From positions 434,001 to 498,000 of the forward strand of contig BGZK01000006.1 in the NCBI GenBank assembly GCA_005406025.1: DNA of 64,000 nt. Direction: 5' to 3'. Positions 33,199-45,030 of this stretch are shown here, piece by piece (position 1 is the first letter of the stretch; every line of letters begins with the position of its first letter). The stretch comes from Eumeta japonica (Eukaryota > Arthropoda > Insecta > Lepidoptera > Psychidae). The notes beneath the pieces were generated by a model. The model saw only the letters and a program-made list of their open reading frames with translations. It was not told the DNA's origin and searched no databases. The translations under genes and the position numbers were made by a program.

Positions 33199-35191
33199 CG
33201 AATGTCATTAATAATTAAATTCATTGCATTTATTAAATTTTAATAAAGAAACTGAAAACTTTATATTATTTCATACCTATACGCTGTTAGTGAAAAAAAA
33301 AAATTAGTTTATTCTGAAATTAATTATTAAAATGAATCATCATTTGGTTTGTATATTAAACGATACGTGATTTCAAAAAGGTTATAAAACATTGCGCGAT
33401 AGGTTAAAAGTAATAAAACATTATATTATACATAAGAAAATACTTATGTACGTATAGAATTCATAAACAAACTCACATGGTTCACTCCCATTTTAATTGT
33501 TGATATCACACACAATTATACACGATGTACGAAAACGTGTAAACTTGACCATAGATTAAGGTTAAGGCAATGCGAGATTTTATATAAATTCATTATTAAA
33601 TAATCATTACAACATCATTACTATCATTGTTTACTATCTATTAAGATAACAGCTATCGCTTCCGTGCTTCGATCATATTTCACGTCATTGCCAGCCGACG
33701 GGTGGCCGATACGCCGCAACAATTATTTGCGGGTAAATTGACAAAAAATAAACACCATTCAAATTAAATTTAACGATGCACCTGACGATGGTTGGTCACT
33801 TATTTCAGATATTGCCTTGACGTGTAATGATGTTTTATACTATCGAGCGATATATTGGAAGTTTTCATTGAATATCAGTACTTTTACATCAATCACTAAA
33901 TGACATAATAATTTAAAATAGTTGTCTGTGAATGAATTCAATCAATGAATGACCATTTTTTTTATTCATGAGAAGTTTATTAATTGTTTATCAATATTAT
34001 GACTGTAGCAAATAAAAAAAGATCTATATTATTACGTTGTTTTTAAATGATTTTTTCCATTGTTAAATATATTCATGTAATAAATATAATTTGCAGTCAA
34101 GAATATTTAACCACAAATTATTTTTTATGGTAAATAATTGTTTATGTAGTCTAATGGCAAGTTCCATCAAAAGCAAAAGCGTAATTTGTAAACGTCAACT
34201 ATAAGATCTTACAGATTATCCATACACTATCTGTCAAATCTTACGTTTAATTTAACAATTAGCGTTTTTATCTTTTGCTGCAATTCGTCCGTGAGTAAAT
34301 AATAATTTGCTTCGTATTCTCTATTTCATTGCATAATTGCTTCGCCCGTGTGAAATTCGGTCTGTCACACAAAGTTTCTATCGCCACTCAACCCCTTCCC
34401 TCATTCACCTATCTATTCCCACTCCAACACCTTCCTAACCCCTAATATTTTTGCTGTAGTCGGGTGTAAGTTTTTGTTTTTTTTCCTCCTTTGAATAGTG
34501 TTGTTCTTTCATGTTGTGACGTCTATAGGCATTCGACGCAAGGAATTATTTGCCTCGTAACGCTTCAGACTAGATCTTTAAATGATTTTTTTTTCCCGAC
34601 ATCAGATTCCAATAAAATAAAGCCTACAATCTGCTCCAGGCCACGTTCTATCTACCTGTGAAACTGTATTAAAACCTGTTCTGTAATTTCAGAGATGTGT
34701 ACGAACATACAGAAAAAAACACAAAAATCGTTGTGTTCTTTTATATTACCTTGCTCTTATTCTTCCCTCTCCATTTTTCATACACAACTTTCAGTATAGA
34801 CACTCCAGGTTCTATTATTTTATTGTATGTATAAATATAAACAACAAGTTATACTAGAAGTATTGATTTATGTTAAGCTACAGTTAGCGACGTGCAAGAT
34901 CAAAGTTTTTGTATAAAAAATATTACTAATATTCAGTCTGTAAATGTATTATTTAAATCTCTTTGTTCATAGATATAGTTTCTTTCTTCAATCAGTTATT
35001 GCTGCGGCTTAGTGACTCTCATGACCAATTACCAAAATGAATCGAGGTGTTATCTGATGGCGCAACGTAATATAAGAATGCACATTGATACTAGCTATGT
35101 ATATCATATGATTTATATGATATTTCGAATAATAAAACTATAGAACAGAAACATTTTTATGGAATCGCTCTAAATACCTATATGTACTAAC

Positions 35192-35281
35192 CTTAGTTTC
35201 CAGTCGTTCGTTCTCCGTCTTGTAGAGAGATCGCTCGGTTTCAATCTTCTCTAGTTTGGTGCGCAATGTCTCCAGTTCCTC
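35192..35281 (-). CDS. Myo18: Myo18 exon: start of coiled-coil tail
   Basis: This 30-codon, phase 0-0 exon is bordered by gcgcag and AAG|gttagt. It reads EELETLRTKLEKIETERSLY and then KTENERLETK, a heptad-patterned, charge-rich segment. It matches the region right after the Myo18 neck (family pattern: short lever remnant, EE..LRSKLEK.EKERN, LESRISEL). It joins in frame to the VHRTEHRLKQAQ end of the neck exon and to the LSECGSELTEER start of the next tail exon. Introns of 9.7 kb and 20.5 kb flank it, so this exon would be absent from any product starting at the internal first exon near 18 kb. Confidence 0.
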
Positions 35282-36756
35282 CTGCGCAAAAAAAAAAACA
35301 TCAATTTAAGACTCGCAAACAAAATAGTGGACATAATTTGTCTAAAGATGGAACTATGCGAAGGAATAGGTCGAATGATTTTTTTTTTCATCCCAAATTG
35401 TCGGTTTCCAATGTGATAGTTTTTTTAATAGGATTTTGAAGGAGAACAAACGAATATGCGAGCCATCAGAGATATAGGTCGATGGCAGCTCCAAAAGTCA
35501 CTGGAGCGTTGTCGGTCTTTTACGAAGAAATATTTAACGTTGCCTGTAAGTCGTTATTTTGATTGGTCGACACAGCTAAGGTAAATACACAATTGGACAA
35601 TCGGCTTCAGGCCCGCGACCGTAGAACCTTTTTGTATCATTGATGAATGAAAGACAATCTGCGCGTGAGCATGAGACAGTGCATAGACGCGATAGGCATA
35701 ACAAACGACGAGACCTCCCACAGCGTCACGAGAACGGCGAGTGACGACCGTTAAAGCTAGCACTCCGCGTATGTAGTTCACATTTTTTACGCGTCCCGCA
35801 GTCGGCTGCGGCGCACCGGCCGTGATCTCGTTAACCGCCGAGGGGAATGATTGATAATGGTGTAAAAAAACGACCGTAAAACAGTGTAAACAGTTACGAT
35901 GCAAGTGGAGGGAAGTCTATTGAACCTTATGTCTATGGCTCAATTAGAGAGAGCGCATTTACTACTAATCTACATGGACATTATATTGTGTTATGACATT
36001 AGATTACATTATATTACGCCATTGTATTACATTGACATTACCACTGATAGAAGTTGCTGTGTTGTTGAGCCTAAATCTTTGACTATTAATTTTCATTTCC
36101 AATGCATATTTATACAATATTTTGATACATTTATTGATTTTTTAGAGAATTCAAAATTTTAAAAAATTACATATTAAAATTGTCACATATAGATACGATG
36201 TGTATTGAACTAACAATACTGTGAAATTATAAGTTTGAGACCACATTACGTGGATGTCTAAATTATAAAATTAACTAGCACATGATGTTACAGATATCGG
36301 GTCACAATTCGTGATCAACTTGGGTTCTCGCATTACCTTGAACAAACACATTGACAAAAAGGTTACATTTTCGTTCTGCCTCAATAGTTATATATACATC
36401 TGGCATCAATCACAACGCACTATTTTATAGCCAATGATATTCCATAATGCATAGGGGTACAGCGAAAATATTCACACAAAAACACGAGATTAGACTAGGG
36501 TTAGGATAGTTAATAAGCCTCCACCAATAATAGAGTATGACTCAAAAAATTAAAAATACATCTATTTGCGTTTATACGAAATCATAAGATATCTCGTATG
36601 AATTTTTATTTAAGTATCGAATAATTCAATACGTATAAATTTAAAATGGAGATGTAATTGGTGATATGAGAAAGATGAAATAATTCGTTGGTCATGGTAT
36701 TGCGATTTGCCATTTTATTTCTCATGCTTCGAAAAATTAGCTCGGCCGCAAACACA

Positions 36757-37880
36757 ATACGTGGGTCAAACTGAAAGTCCTTAGAACATCAAAAACTGAC
36801 CAAACCAGCAAGCTATTTTCACTATTATTGTTTTCAAAATATTGTCCGTTGAGATCTATACATTGCTAAATTCGATGGAACTACTGAGAAAAACACTCTG
36901 CCCACCCGAACTTGGAGGTCGTTTCGACGGCCTTTTCATATACAGTCACTGTTTCGTCGGCGTCTGTAAACTACATTCCTCGAAGTTTTCCTTTTATTTT
37001 AGAAAATAAACAAAAATCGCATAATGCGAGGTCGGGGCTGTAAGGCAAGAGCCAGTATTTCTATACCTGACGTCCCCAAGTAGTTAGGTCTTTGTCTAGC
37101 GGTATGTCGTAAGGCGCTGTCATAATGAAGGAGAATCCTACTGCGAGGTCGTTTCTCTCGAAATTTTTCCAAAATAAGAGGCAAACAATTGTTAATGTAC
37201 CAGTCTGCAGTGACTGCTTTTTTGTCTTCTAATACAATCGTGGCATAATGATCTGTCATTCAAAGAAAGAGGCTACCATCTTTTTTCCGACGCTTCGACC
37301 TCGTTTTACTTTCGTTAGGAAACGCCTCGAAAAGAAACACCCACTGAGCAGACTATCTTTTGGTTTCGGGATCCTAACAGTAAATCCAGCTTTTGTCACG
37401 TGTAATCCTATCGTACACAGCATTTGAGTCATCACCGGCAAATCTTTGCATCATTTCGCGGCACCAATCAATACGACGGAGTTAATTTTGAGTGTCTGTC
37501 AAATTATGAAGTATACACCGAAAGCTTTTTAACCGCTAAATATTCATGAAGGATTTTCTGCACTTGACTCATACCGATGCTCAAGTTTGACCCGATTTGC
37601 TGGTAGGTCACTCTTTCATCAGTCTCTATCATTAGCAATACAGAACTGATGTTGCCTTCGCTCGTCGCCGTAGAAGGACGTCCCTCACGTAGATCATCAG
37701 TCGGATCAGTGCGACCACGATCCAACTCGTTAAACCAATTATAAACAATGGCAAGAGATGGAGCTTCATCTTGAAAGATCAACCGAAGTATGTTATAATT
37801 TTATTGTTGGAATGGCGACGCAATTCATAGCACGAAAATTTTTCTCACGTTTAATTCATGTTAACGTTAGACAAACAATT
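36757..37880 (-). pseudogene. mariner-like transposase relic
   Basis: Minus-strand pieces in changing frames give the mariner order. First comes the helix-turn-helix region with YNWFNELDRGRTDPTDDLRE and the block EGRPSTATSEGNIS...MIETDERVTYQQI and IGMSQVQKILHEYLA (37504-37782). Then come KVKRGRSVGKKMVASFF (37256-37310), HYATIVLEDKKAVTADWYIN and SRILLHYDSALRHTARQ (36999-37259), and a C-terminus with CIDLNGQYFE near 36850. Frameshifts separate the blocks and several stops interrupt the end, so it is not functional. The left end gggtcaaactgaaagtcctt looks like a terminal repeat; I could not find its mate on the right. Confidence 0.
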
Positions 37881-38968
37881 TTGCTTTTGCCGCCAGTTTG
37901 TAAAAACAAAGAATAAATTAATACGATAGGTATACATAATTAGGTTAGCAGAGTTCCATTTTTAAAATTTATTTATGTTTTATTATTTTACAGGTTCTTA
38001 GTGGCCTATTCTAAAAATTTTAAGTGTGACCTACGTACATATATAAATGAGAACATTTTGCTTAACTCTACATTACGTATTTTTAAAATTTAGAAGGAAA
38101 AGGTTTTCAATTAATGAAAATACAAATTCAAAATTCTTTATTTATATTTTAAGTATAGTTTTAACAAGGATTGGAGTTTTCTATGTAGGTCAAAAAACTC
38201 ATATATAAAAAGACTGAATGATAACATGAAAAAAAAATTATCATCCATCAGAATATACATCTATATCTAACAAATATGATAATAAATAATCAATCAATGT
38301 TATTTGTATAGTTTGAATAATCTAATACAGCGATTTAATAACAGGGCAAACTTTGGAAACACGACAATGTGCGCTCGTAATCAAATAATCAGACAGATAT
38401 ACGAATTTTGACAAATTTTCGTGATAGTTTGCGTCGTGTTTATTGTGTGAAATGCAGACAGATATGCGATCCACAGAATCATGCAATGATATGGCAGAAA
38501 GCCAATCCATACGGCCGAGTTCCGAATGAGAAGGCAACTAACTCGTGGGAACATCGACGGATCTGCATCCTAAAGCATCTAATTTGGTCGAAGCTTTAAA
38601 GCGGAAACCACTGTACGCTGTCAATCTGTCGGGAAAGGAGGGTGTACTAAAATAAACCACATTTACATTTTGGTTTTCACTTGAACGGGTTTGCGTGGTT
38701 GACTTTTATAGTCGATTTTTATGTGAAAATCATGAAATATTGCACGAGACCGGATGACGTGGTAAAGAACTTTGAGGTCTTCGTAAAATATACAGTAATA
38801 AAGAGTGAAAATTATTTTGAATGTTTGCTGTTCATCTTAGGGATGCATTACACATTATTATGGACTTAAAATTATGATTATTCAACTATGATAAATTTCA
38901 AAATAAAAGACTTCTTTATCGAAATATATAGGTATATTTTTATAATACATCCACGTATGTATATAGTA

Positions 38969-39667
38969 GGGCGTTTCAAAAAAAAAAAGGAAAAAAAATA
39001 TTTTTTCTCGGAACCACGCTCAAAAGTTTTGTTTCAATGCCAAAATAGGCCTCTGAAAATATGAGCCCTTAATTCATTAGAACTAATATATTTTTAATTG
39101 GTAATAAGTAATAAGAACTTAATAACACTGATAACGTTTCAGGCCATGTAAAAAATTTCAGCTATTTTCGAGAGCAAATTATTTAAAAATATTTTTTCAA
39201 TAAAATTTCAGCAATCTTTGAGGGCAAAAGGTAATAGTTCTATTTTTTTTTTAACTCTAAGAGGTTAGAAATAAACTTTCAGTTTGTTTTGAAATTTGTT
39301 AACTTATAGGTTTAAGAGTATTATTAAAAACGCGTGAATTGAGGGTAAATTAAACTTTGACCTGGAATAACTTTCGATTGAATTGATTTATTGAAAAATG
39401 ATATCAGACCTTTTTTGAAGAGCGTTAAATTTTCTACAAAATACATAAAGAGTATTGCAATACCATTTATCGTTCATTAGTCATGAAAAACAGAAGAAAA
39501 AAATTTTTTCCATGTTATTCTTATGGGAAATCGAAAACTGCGATGCGGACAACCTTAATGTTAATATTAAGGGCACATATTTCCAGAGGCCTATTTTGGC
39601 ATTGAAACAAAATTTTTGAGCGTGGTTTCGAGCAAAAATAAAATTTTTCCTTTTTTTTGAAACACCC
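38969..39667. mobile_element. TA-flanked foldback element / MITE with about 100-bp terminal inverted repeats
   Basis: The left end gggcgtttcaaaaaaaaaa through cacgctcaaaagttttgttt caatgccaaaataggcctct is inverted at the right end (agaggcctattttggcattg ... gaaacaccc). The terminal repeats run about 100-110 bp on each side. TA lies immediately outside both ends (38967-38968 and 39668-39669), the target duplication of the Tc1/mariner superfamily. The roughly 480-bp interior has no open frame, so the element is non-autonomous. Confidence 0.
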
Positions 39668-40254
39668 TAGTTTGTAGTAAATAAACGAATCCCCTATGAT
39701 TTATTTGCCTGTGTACGATTTGGGCAACGATTTGGTGATGGTTATTCGGTGACAATTGAGAAGTACATCTATCAGTGTTTGTCTGTGACTGCTGGTGGAG
39801 GGGGCTTCTGTCACCTCTGATGTATCGCGTATTGCATGAAGTGCATCAAACATAATGGCTGGGTGCGTATCCGTTGGTAGTTTTAATCCTTCTGACACCC
39901 TGGTGGACGTCACTGTTTTTATGTTCCTAAGGATGCGCCAAGTTGACACGAAACGTACGTAGAAATAAGAATATAACTATTTAGCGTAATGGTCTATGCT
40001 AGTAGAGGTGCTTTTGTCACCTTTTGACGTGACTTGTTATAGGAGGAAGTTGAATCCGCATTCGTCGGTTTTTTTTTAACACTCATGCCCTTGCGGATGT
40101 GCCCTGTCTGCATTTTCCTGCCTAGTCGACGTGAAATTAACACGTAGAATTAACAATATAACGGTTAGTGGACTAAAATAAATAAACAACACTTGCTTAG
40201 GTGTTCGATATCTGTCAATCCTCTCAAATCAATATTCAATGCGTTGTATGAGGA

Positions 40255-40345
40255 TTCGTGGTGGAAGAACAGATTCGAGGGTCAGCGGTGGGTTGCGTGC
40301 TGCATGTTGCAGGCAAGCGTCAAACGAATATCGATTTTGGGGGTT
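40255..40345 (-). repeat. Dispersed repeat, copy 2 (mate of 4.2 kb)
   Basis: The complement reads gacgcttgcctgcaacatgc agcacgcaacccaccgctga ccctcgaatctg, matching 4168-4252 except for an indel of about 7 bp after GCCTGC. Opposite orientation to the other copy. Confidence 0.
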
Positions 40346-41020
40346 AAATGTTGAGACAAGTCATAAATTTATAATAATAAACTTGAGTTATTATAAATTT
40401 TGAGTGCATCATGTGACGTATTTTGAAGAGCTTGATAAGAGATATTAAAAAATCTGTATAAAATTCGCAACGTAATGCAATAATATTAAAGTTCCTTAGG
40501 TTCAAATGCAAAAACGGCGCTCTTATAGAATTAATTTAAGTGTGTCTCTTTTTTTTTTTTAATCGCCGCCCCCGTGGCATGGCGACCACGGCCCTTGTAT
40601 ACCTTTTCTCAGGTTTATTTATCACACTTATATACCTCTCTGTCACTGTACTGGGTCGGTAGGGTAGGGTTAAAAATAAGTTTTTGCTTTCTTTTATTTA
40701 TTATTTGTATTTTTTTTTTGTGTCTATCTATTATAGCCCATTTACCGCGAATCTACTGGAAGATTAAGTGGAAAAGTTAGTACAATATGAATTTCTGTGA
40801 CCCCAAAGTAAGGGAATAAATGAATTGCGAATATGGGATCACTTTTAAGGGCGAATTAGAAACTGAAAAAAAAAAGTCTTGCAAACCATACTGTACTACA
40901 TACCAAATGAAAAGCAACGTTGTGTATACAAACTTAACTTTACTTAAGGGTTGTTTCAGTAACCACAAATAAATTTGGGTCAGATTTTAGGAAAAATATT
41001 GTACATTACACATTTATTGT

Positions 41021-41068
41021 ATGGAACCCTTTCCACCCGAGTTCCACTCGCACTTGTCCGGTTTTTTA
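41021..41068 (+). repeat. Lepidopteran interspersed repeat, 3' end
   Basis: atggaacccttt then gagttccactcgcacttgtc cggtttttta is the 3' end of the same family as 29629-30227. Upstream sequence from about 40800 may belong to it but is too decayed to delimit. Confidence 0.
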
Positions 41069-42155
41069 TATACAAACGAGAGCTATTTAAAAGAGTGAAA
41101 AACAAAATGATAATCATTAACTTAATTACGAATTTGCTTCACAATTTCCGATCCTTAAAAATAACTACATAATCAAACCTCTATATATATATAGATATAA
41201 TTTACGCTTAGCTGACATGTATCAATCAGTGAAGCAAGACAGATATCAAAAATAATATCATGTGGACATCTGTAGTTTTTACCTACCCCTCTGGGAAATA
41301 GGCGTGAATTTGTAACAATGCAAATAAAGGAGACATTATTAGATCAGGAGGCTGATCCTGAACTAACGCGCTATAATCATCGCTGGTGACATCTCAAAAT
41401 AAATATACCCAGTTATTTTGTGGTTACATTTAACAGGGCCACGTGCGGAAAATCAACGCACTTAACCTTTTATAATTAGTTTTAAGATAAAAAACTTAAA
41501 TTCGGCAATTAATTTTTAATAAAAATGATTATAAGATTATAATGAGTACAGCTGTTCAGATTGACTTTTCGCTTCATTGTTTGCGCTAAATATATAAGAC
41601 TATAGACGCTAAATATACTATATACTATAAGACTATATGTTAGGACTTTAAAGAATATACTTAAAACTCTATGGCATAGTTTGTATCTTAAACTTTAAAT
41701 TATTAATATCCTTATTGCAATCAAAAAGTTTCTATATGTGAGTATTGGACCTTTTAAAAATGAATTTCATATTGAGAAAGGTTAACCGATTATATTATTA
41801 AAATAACGATTTCGTCTTCTTCAACTTCAACATATTATTTGTCTCTATTTTTTGTCCACAAAATCTAGAACGCAGGTGTGGGCGACGGTCATTTTTCTGT
41901 TCTGCATTCGTCATGTGGTAGATACATCCAACACATGTTGAAAAGGAGAAACGAAGAACGAGAAATCGAAGGTATATCAATGTGGCCGTGCGCAGCCCGA
42001 TCGAAAAAGTTACCTTCGAACGAAAAGGTGTCGCGGGCCCAAGTGGATCAAAAGCGAATCGACCGGTGATTTTTCATCTTAAGTCAAATTAAAACTATTC
42101 TATAACGACAACAATTAAATGCTCCACGAACATTATTTACGCAAGTTTCGGTAAC

Positions 42156-42299
42156 ACCGATTCTGTAAACTTAAAACAACTCAGTCGATATCTGTATTAC
42201 GTCAAAGTTACGTCAGGGTGAGAAGGGTCGCCGCCGTCGCCCTCGGCTGAAGTGTTATTTGAGTTATTATTTAAATTATTTTAAGTTTATAGAATTGGT
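42156..42299. mobile_element. MITE, copy 1 of a TIR family
   Basis: accgattctgtaaacttaaa a at the left is matched in inverse by ttttaagtttatagaattgg t at the right (3 mismatches over 21). Between them is a GTC-AG-rich core (actcagtcgat, tacgtcagggtgagaagg) shared with the copy at 62873-63044. It has no coding capacity. Confidence 0.
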
Positions 42300-43752
42300 A
42301 CTGTAGGTACAGTGACAGGAGCGATCGCTCTAGACGCTAACTATTACGCGCTTAGCATCTAGTGAGGGGCGCTAAAATGTTAGATGCAAAAAATTATCAA
42401 ATAAATAATAAAATTTCGATAGCGTCTTTTAGGAGGCGCAGTACTAAATTTAATCTGAATTTAATAAGGGTTTATTTTTGCAATAAAAGTTGCTCATTAT
42501 TATTGACTTAGCATAAAACGAAATAAAAATTTGTGAAATAAAAACGTTGACCCAAAGGGTGCCAATAGACAATCCCTCTACCCAAATCGATTACTGGCGC
42601 AGGCGCCGTTTCGGCGGAAGCTTTGTTCTACCGTGAACGTCCAACAGGTGAAACGACGAAGCTTTGTCTTATTACTTTAACTATCATTCCGTAATATATA
42701 GGTATTGTATAATATTCATTATATAACAGCAGAATCCCGAGAAAAATTCCAATACAAAATCACAATAAAACATTTTAATGAAGCATTTTCACATTCCCAC
42801 TGGAGATAGTTTAGCCTGGATACGACACAATCCCCTATTATGCGCACGCGTACTTTATCAATCTAAAGCTGTGCCATAGGTCAACGTTCCATTTCACGTA
42901 TCTAATAAACAGGAAGCGTTCGCGTCCGTGGGTCTCGTTGGCTTCATTACGACATAAAAGAGAGTCTTGAGATGAGTGATAACCTATATATTAGAAATAG
43001 TTGTGGCATAGCTACATCTGTTACGTATATTATATAGGATACATACGTATTGAGCTATCGATAAGAATTTACGTGTGTCCGGGAAAAACTGTTGTTGTTT
43101 TTTTTTTTAAATACAAAATAAAGTTTTATTATAATTATTTAAATAAAGTGAAAGTGATTATTTACAGAGAACCCTAACGCGTACAAAGTTTTATAGAAAG
43201 GTTAGTTATTAAAATGTATAAGTTAAACTTTATTATCAATATGCGTATGCTTCTCACTATTTATAAGTAATTAATATAGTACGATTGATTCAACGACTCA
43301 AGTGCTACAATTCAACAAATTTTGAAAATACGTCAATGTGGTATAAATGTTATTGATAAACATTGCAAAAAAATCAATAGTACAGTATTCTTAGAGTCAT
43401 CAAATTTCACAATGGTGGACTATTTTTTTTTGCGAATTTCAGTTTTAGAATAACTTTCTTTTCAAAATATATGCTTTGGTTGGTTATTTATGGATAATTT
43501 ATAGAATTGCATCTACTAGGGAAAATTCAAATAGTAAAAAAAAATTATAACTCTAATTATTTATTTATAAAGATATATTCGAGAATTACTAATTTACATT
43601 ATAAATGAAAATATAATACTGACATCTATGTTAGTATTGATTTCAATTCTTTGAGTATTAATTTCAATGAACAACACCAGATGTCGTTGTATTAGATCAT
43701 AATTATAATACTATATACTCGTATGATATAATGTAATGATGATATTGTGAAC

Positions 43753-43986
43753 CAGGTATGGGCAACATATTATTTGGCCCACAATTTGACATATTGTGGG
43801 CCAAACTTTAGTGTGCAAATACATTCGCGGGCCGCGTTCAAAAAGTAGTACATTTTAAAGTAATGTTCATAATTTAGCGATAGATATTAGACATGAAATT
43901 TTTCAAAATGATCGGGCCCGCGACGGCCGGATCAAATCTTACAGCGGGCCGGATAGGGCCCGTGGGCCGGTGGTTGCCCACATATG
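43753..43986. mobile_element. hAT-like non-autonomous element
   Basis: The ends are CAGGTATGGGCAACA on the left and, on the complement, CATATGTGGGCAACC on the right. Subterminal ggcccacgggccctatccgg and cccgctg runs are typical of hAT elements with CAG..GGGCAA termini. A short inverted repeat ttggcccacaat/attgtgggccaa lies near the left end. I could not see an 8-bp target duplication, so the exact ends are uncertain. Confidence 0.
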
Positions 43987-45030
43987 CTATAAATTTCCAA
44001 ATAAAAAAAAGTATATTCAATAAAAAATTAAAGTGAAAACAAATATTTAATTTAAAGTTAATGGTTACTGAATTGTAAAGTAAAACAACTGGTATTCTGT
44101 TTAAGACACTCGAATGTCGATATCAGAAAAAAGTACGGATTTGCCCCTCAGTAATTTACTTGTATTACTAGTATTTTAATTGTATTTTAACATAATATTA
44201 GGAATTTGAAATGGGATTTTGGGATTTAGTGGCAATAAATATAAATTATCCTGGTACTAACTGTGACTGTAAAGGATCTTTATAAAACAGTATAGAAATG
44301 TAAAATGATTAAACAATCCCCATAGAGATTTTAAAATGGCTGCGAATGATACCAATTTAAAGCGATAACCAAAAAAGAATTATTTCGTTTTTACATTACA
44401 TCAGTCATAGTTTCTTTTTTCTTCTAAAATTCTATCGTTGATTTGTGAAAAGCAGTTTAGTAGAGATAGTAGTGTTTGAGCATCATTAATAATTATTAAT
44501 ACCTAACTTATATAATGTATATTGACAGTTAATGGTTACTGAAACTGAAAATAACTTTTATATGCATCTTTATGTGCATTCACATATAAACTCTTTTAAT
44601 ATCACCGAGTTTTAGTAATGTAATAATTGCTTTCACAACCGAAATCGTATATTTAATTATTGAGTTTTTAACGATCTTAGTAGTTTTTACAATACCTACT
44701 TGAAACTCGGTAACGTTTTGTTTCCAACGCTGTATTTATTATTAAACTACTATTATCTAGTGATTTTTGTGGAATGTCACCAACATAGTAAATTACAGCT
44801 AAAGATTTATTTAAACCGTAACGCGTTTATTTTTTATTTAACAGAAAATATAAATAGCAATAACGCTATCAGTATTAAGATTTAAATAAAATAAAATCGA
44901 AAACCGTGTGCGTAACGCGTCTCATTAGTCGGCTAACTGTTTATAATTAACATAAAAAATACGAACAGTTTCGGATGTATGTGTCTTTGAAATGTGAATT
45001 TCCTGTGAAACCTAGAAATATAGACTTCAC

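Larger units (their letters stand above)
18761..35191 (-). other. Large Myo18 intron upstream of the internal first exon (16.4 kb)
   Basis: No convincing exon was found. Contents are SINE fragments (18940-19008, 23215-23355, 26566-26643), dispersed repeats (21240-21450, 25143-25270, 29629-30227, 32925-33075), palindromes (29300-29345, 32824-32868), an AT microsatellite (33129-33192) and a coding-like scrap at 31066-31206. Less AT-rich blocks lie at 22020-22340 and 26340-26580 with no recognised content. Remaining open frames are short and AT-driven. Confidence 0.
35282..45030 (-). other. Myo18 intron (9.7 kb), rich in DNA transposon remains
   Basis: No exon was found. It contains a mariner relic (36757-37880), a foldback element (38969-39667), a MITE (42156-42299), a hAT-like element (43753-43986) and dispersed repeats (40255-40345, 41021-41068). 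Stretches at 37920-38930, 42300-43740 and 43990-44930 are plain AT-rich DNA. An 82-codon minus frame at 39701-39949 and a 116-codon one at 35554-35904 show no recognisable similarity. Confidence 0.

Noticed and set aside
35554..35904. 116-codon minus-strand frame in a moderately GC-rich block
   Set aside because: No recognisable domain, no splice context, and a dispersed-repeat motif at its left side; likely chance or repeat-derived.
39701..39949. 82-codon minus-strand frame next to the foldback element
   Set aside because: No similarity that I recognise and no partner exon; it could be transposon residue but cannot be supported.
39890..40200. Apparent duplication of a taga(a/t)ataagaatataac-like segment at about 39960 and 40145
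   Set aside because: Only short AT-rich matches align; not distinguishable from chance without computation.
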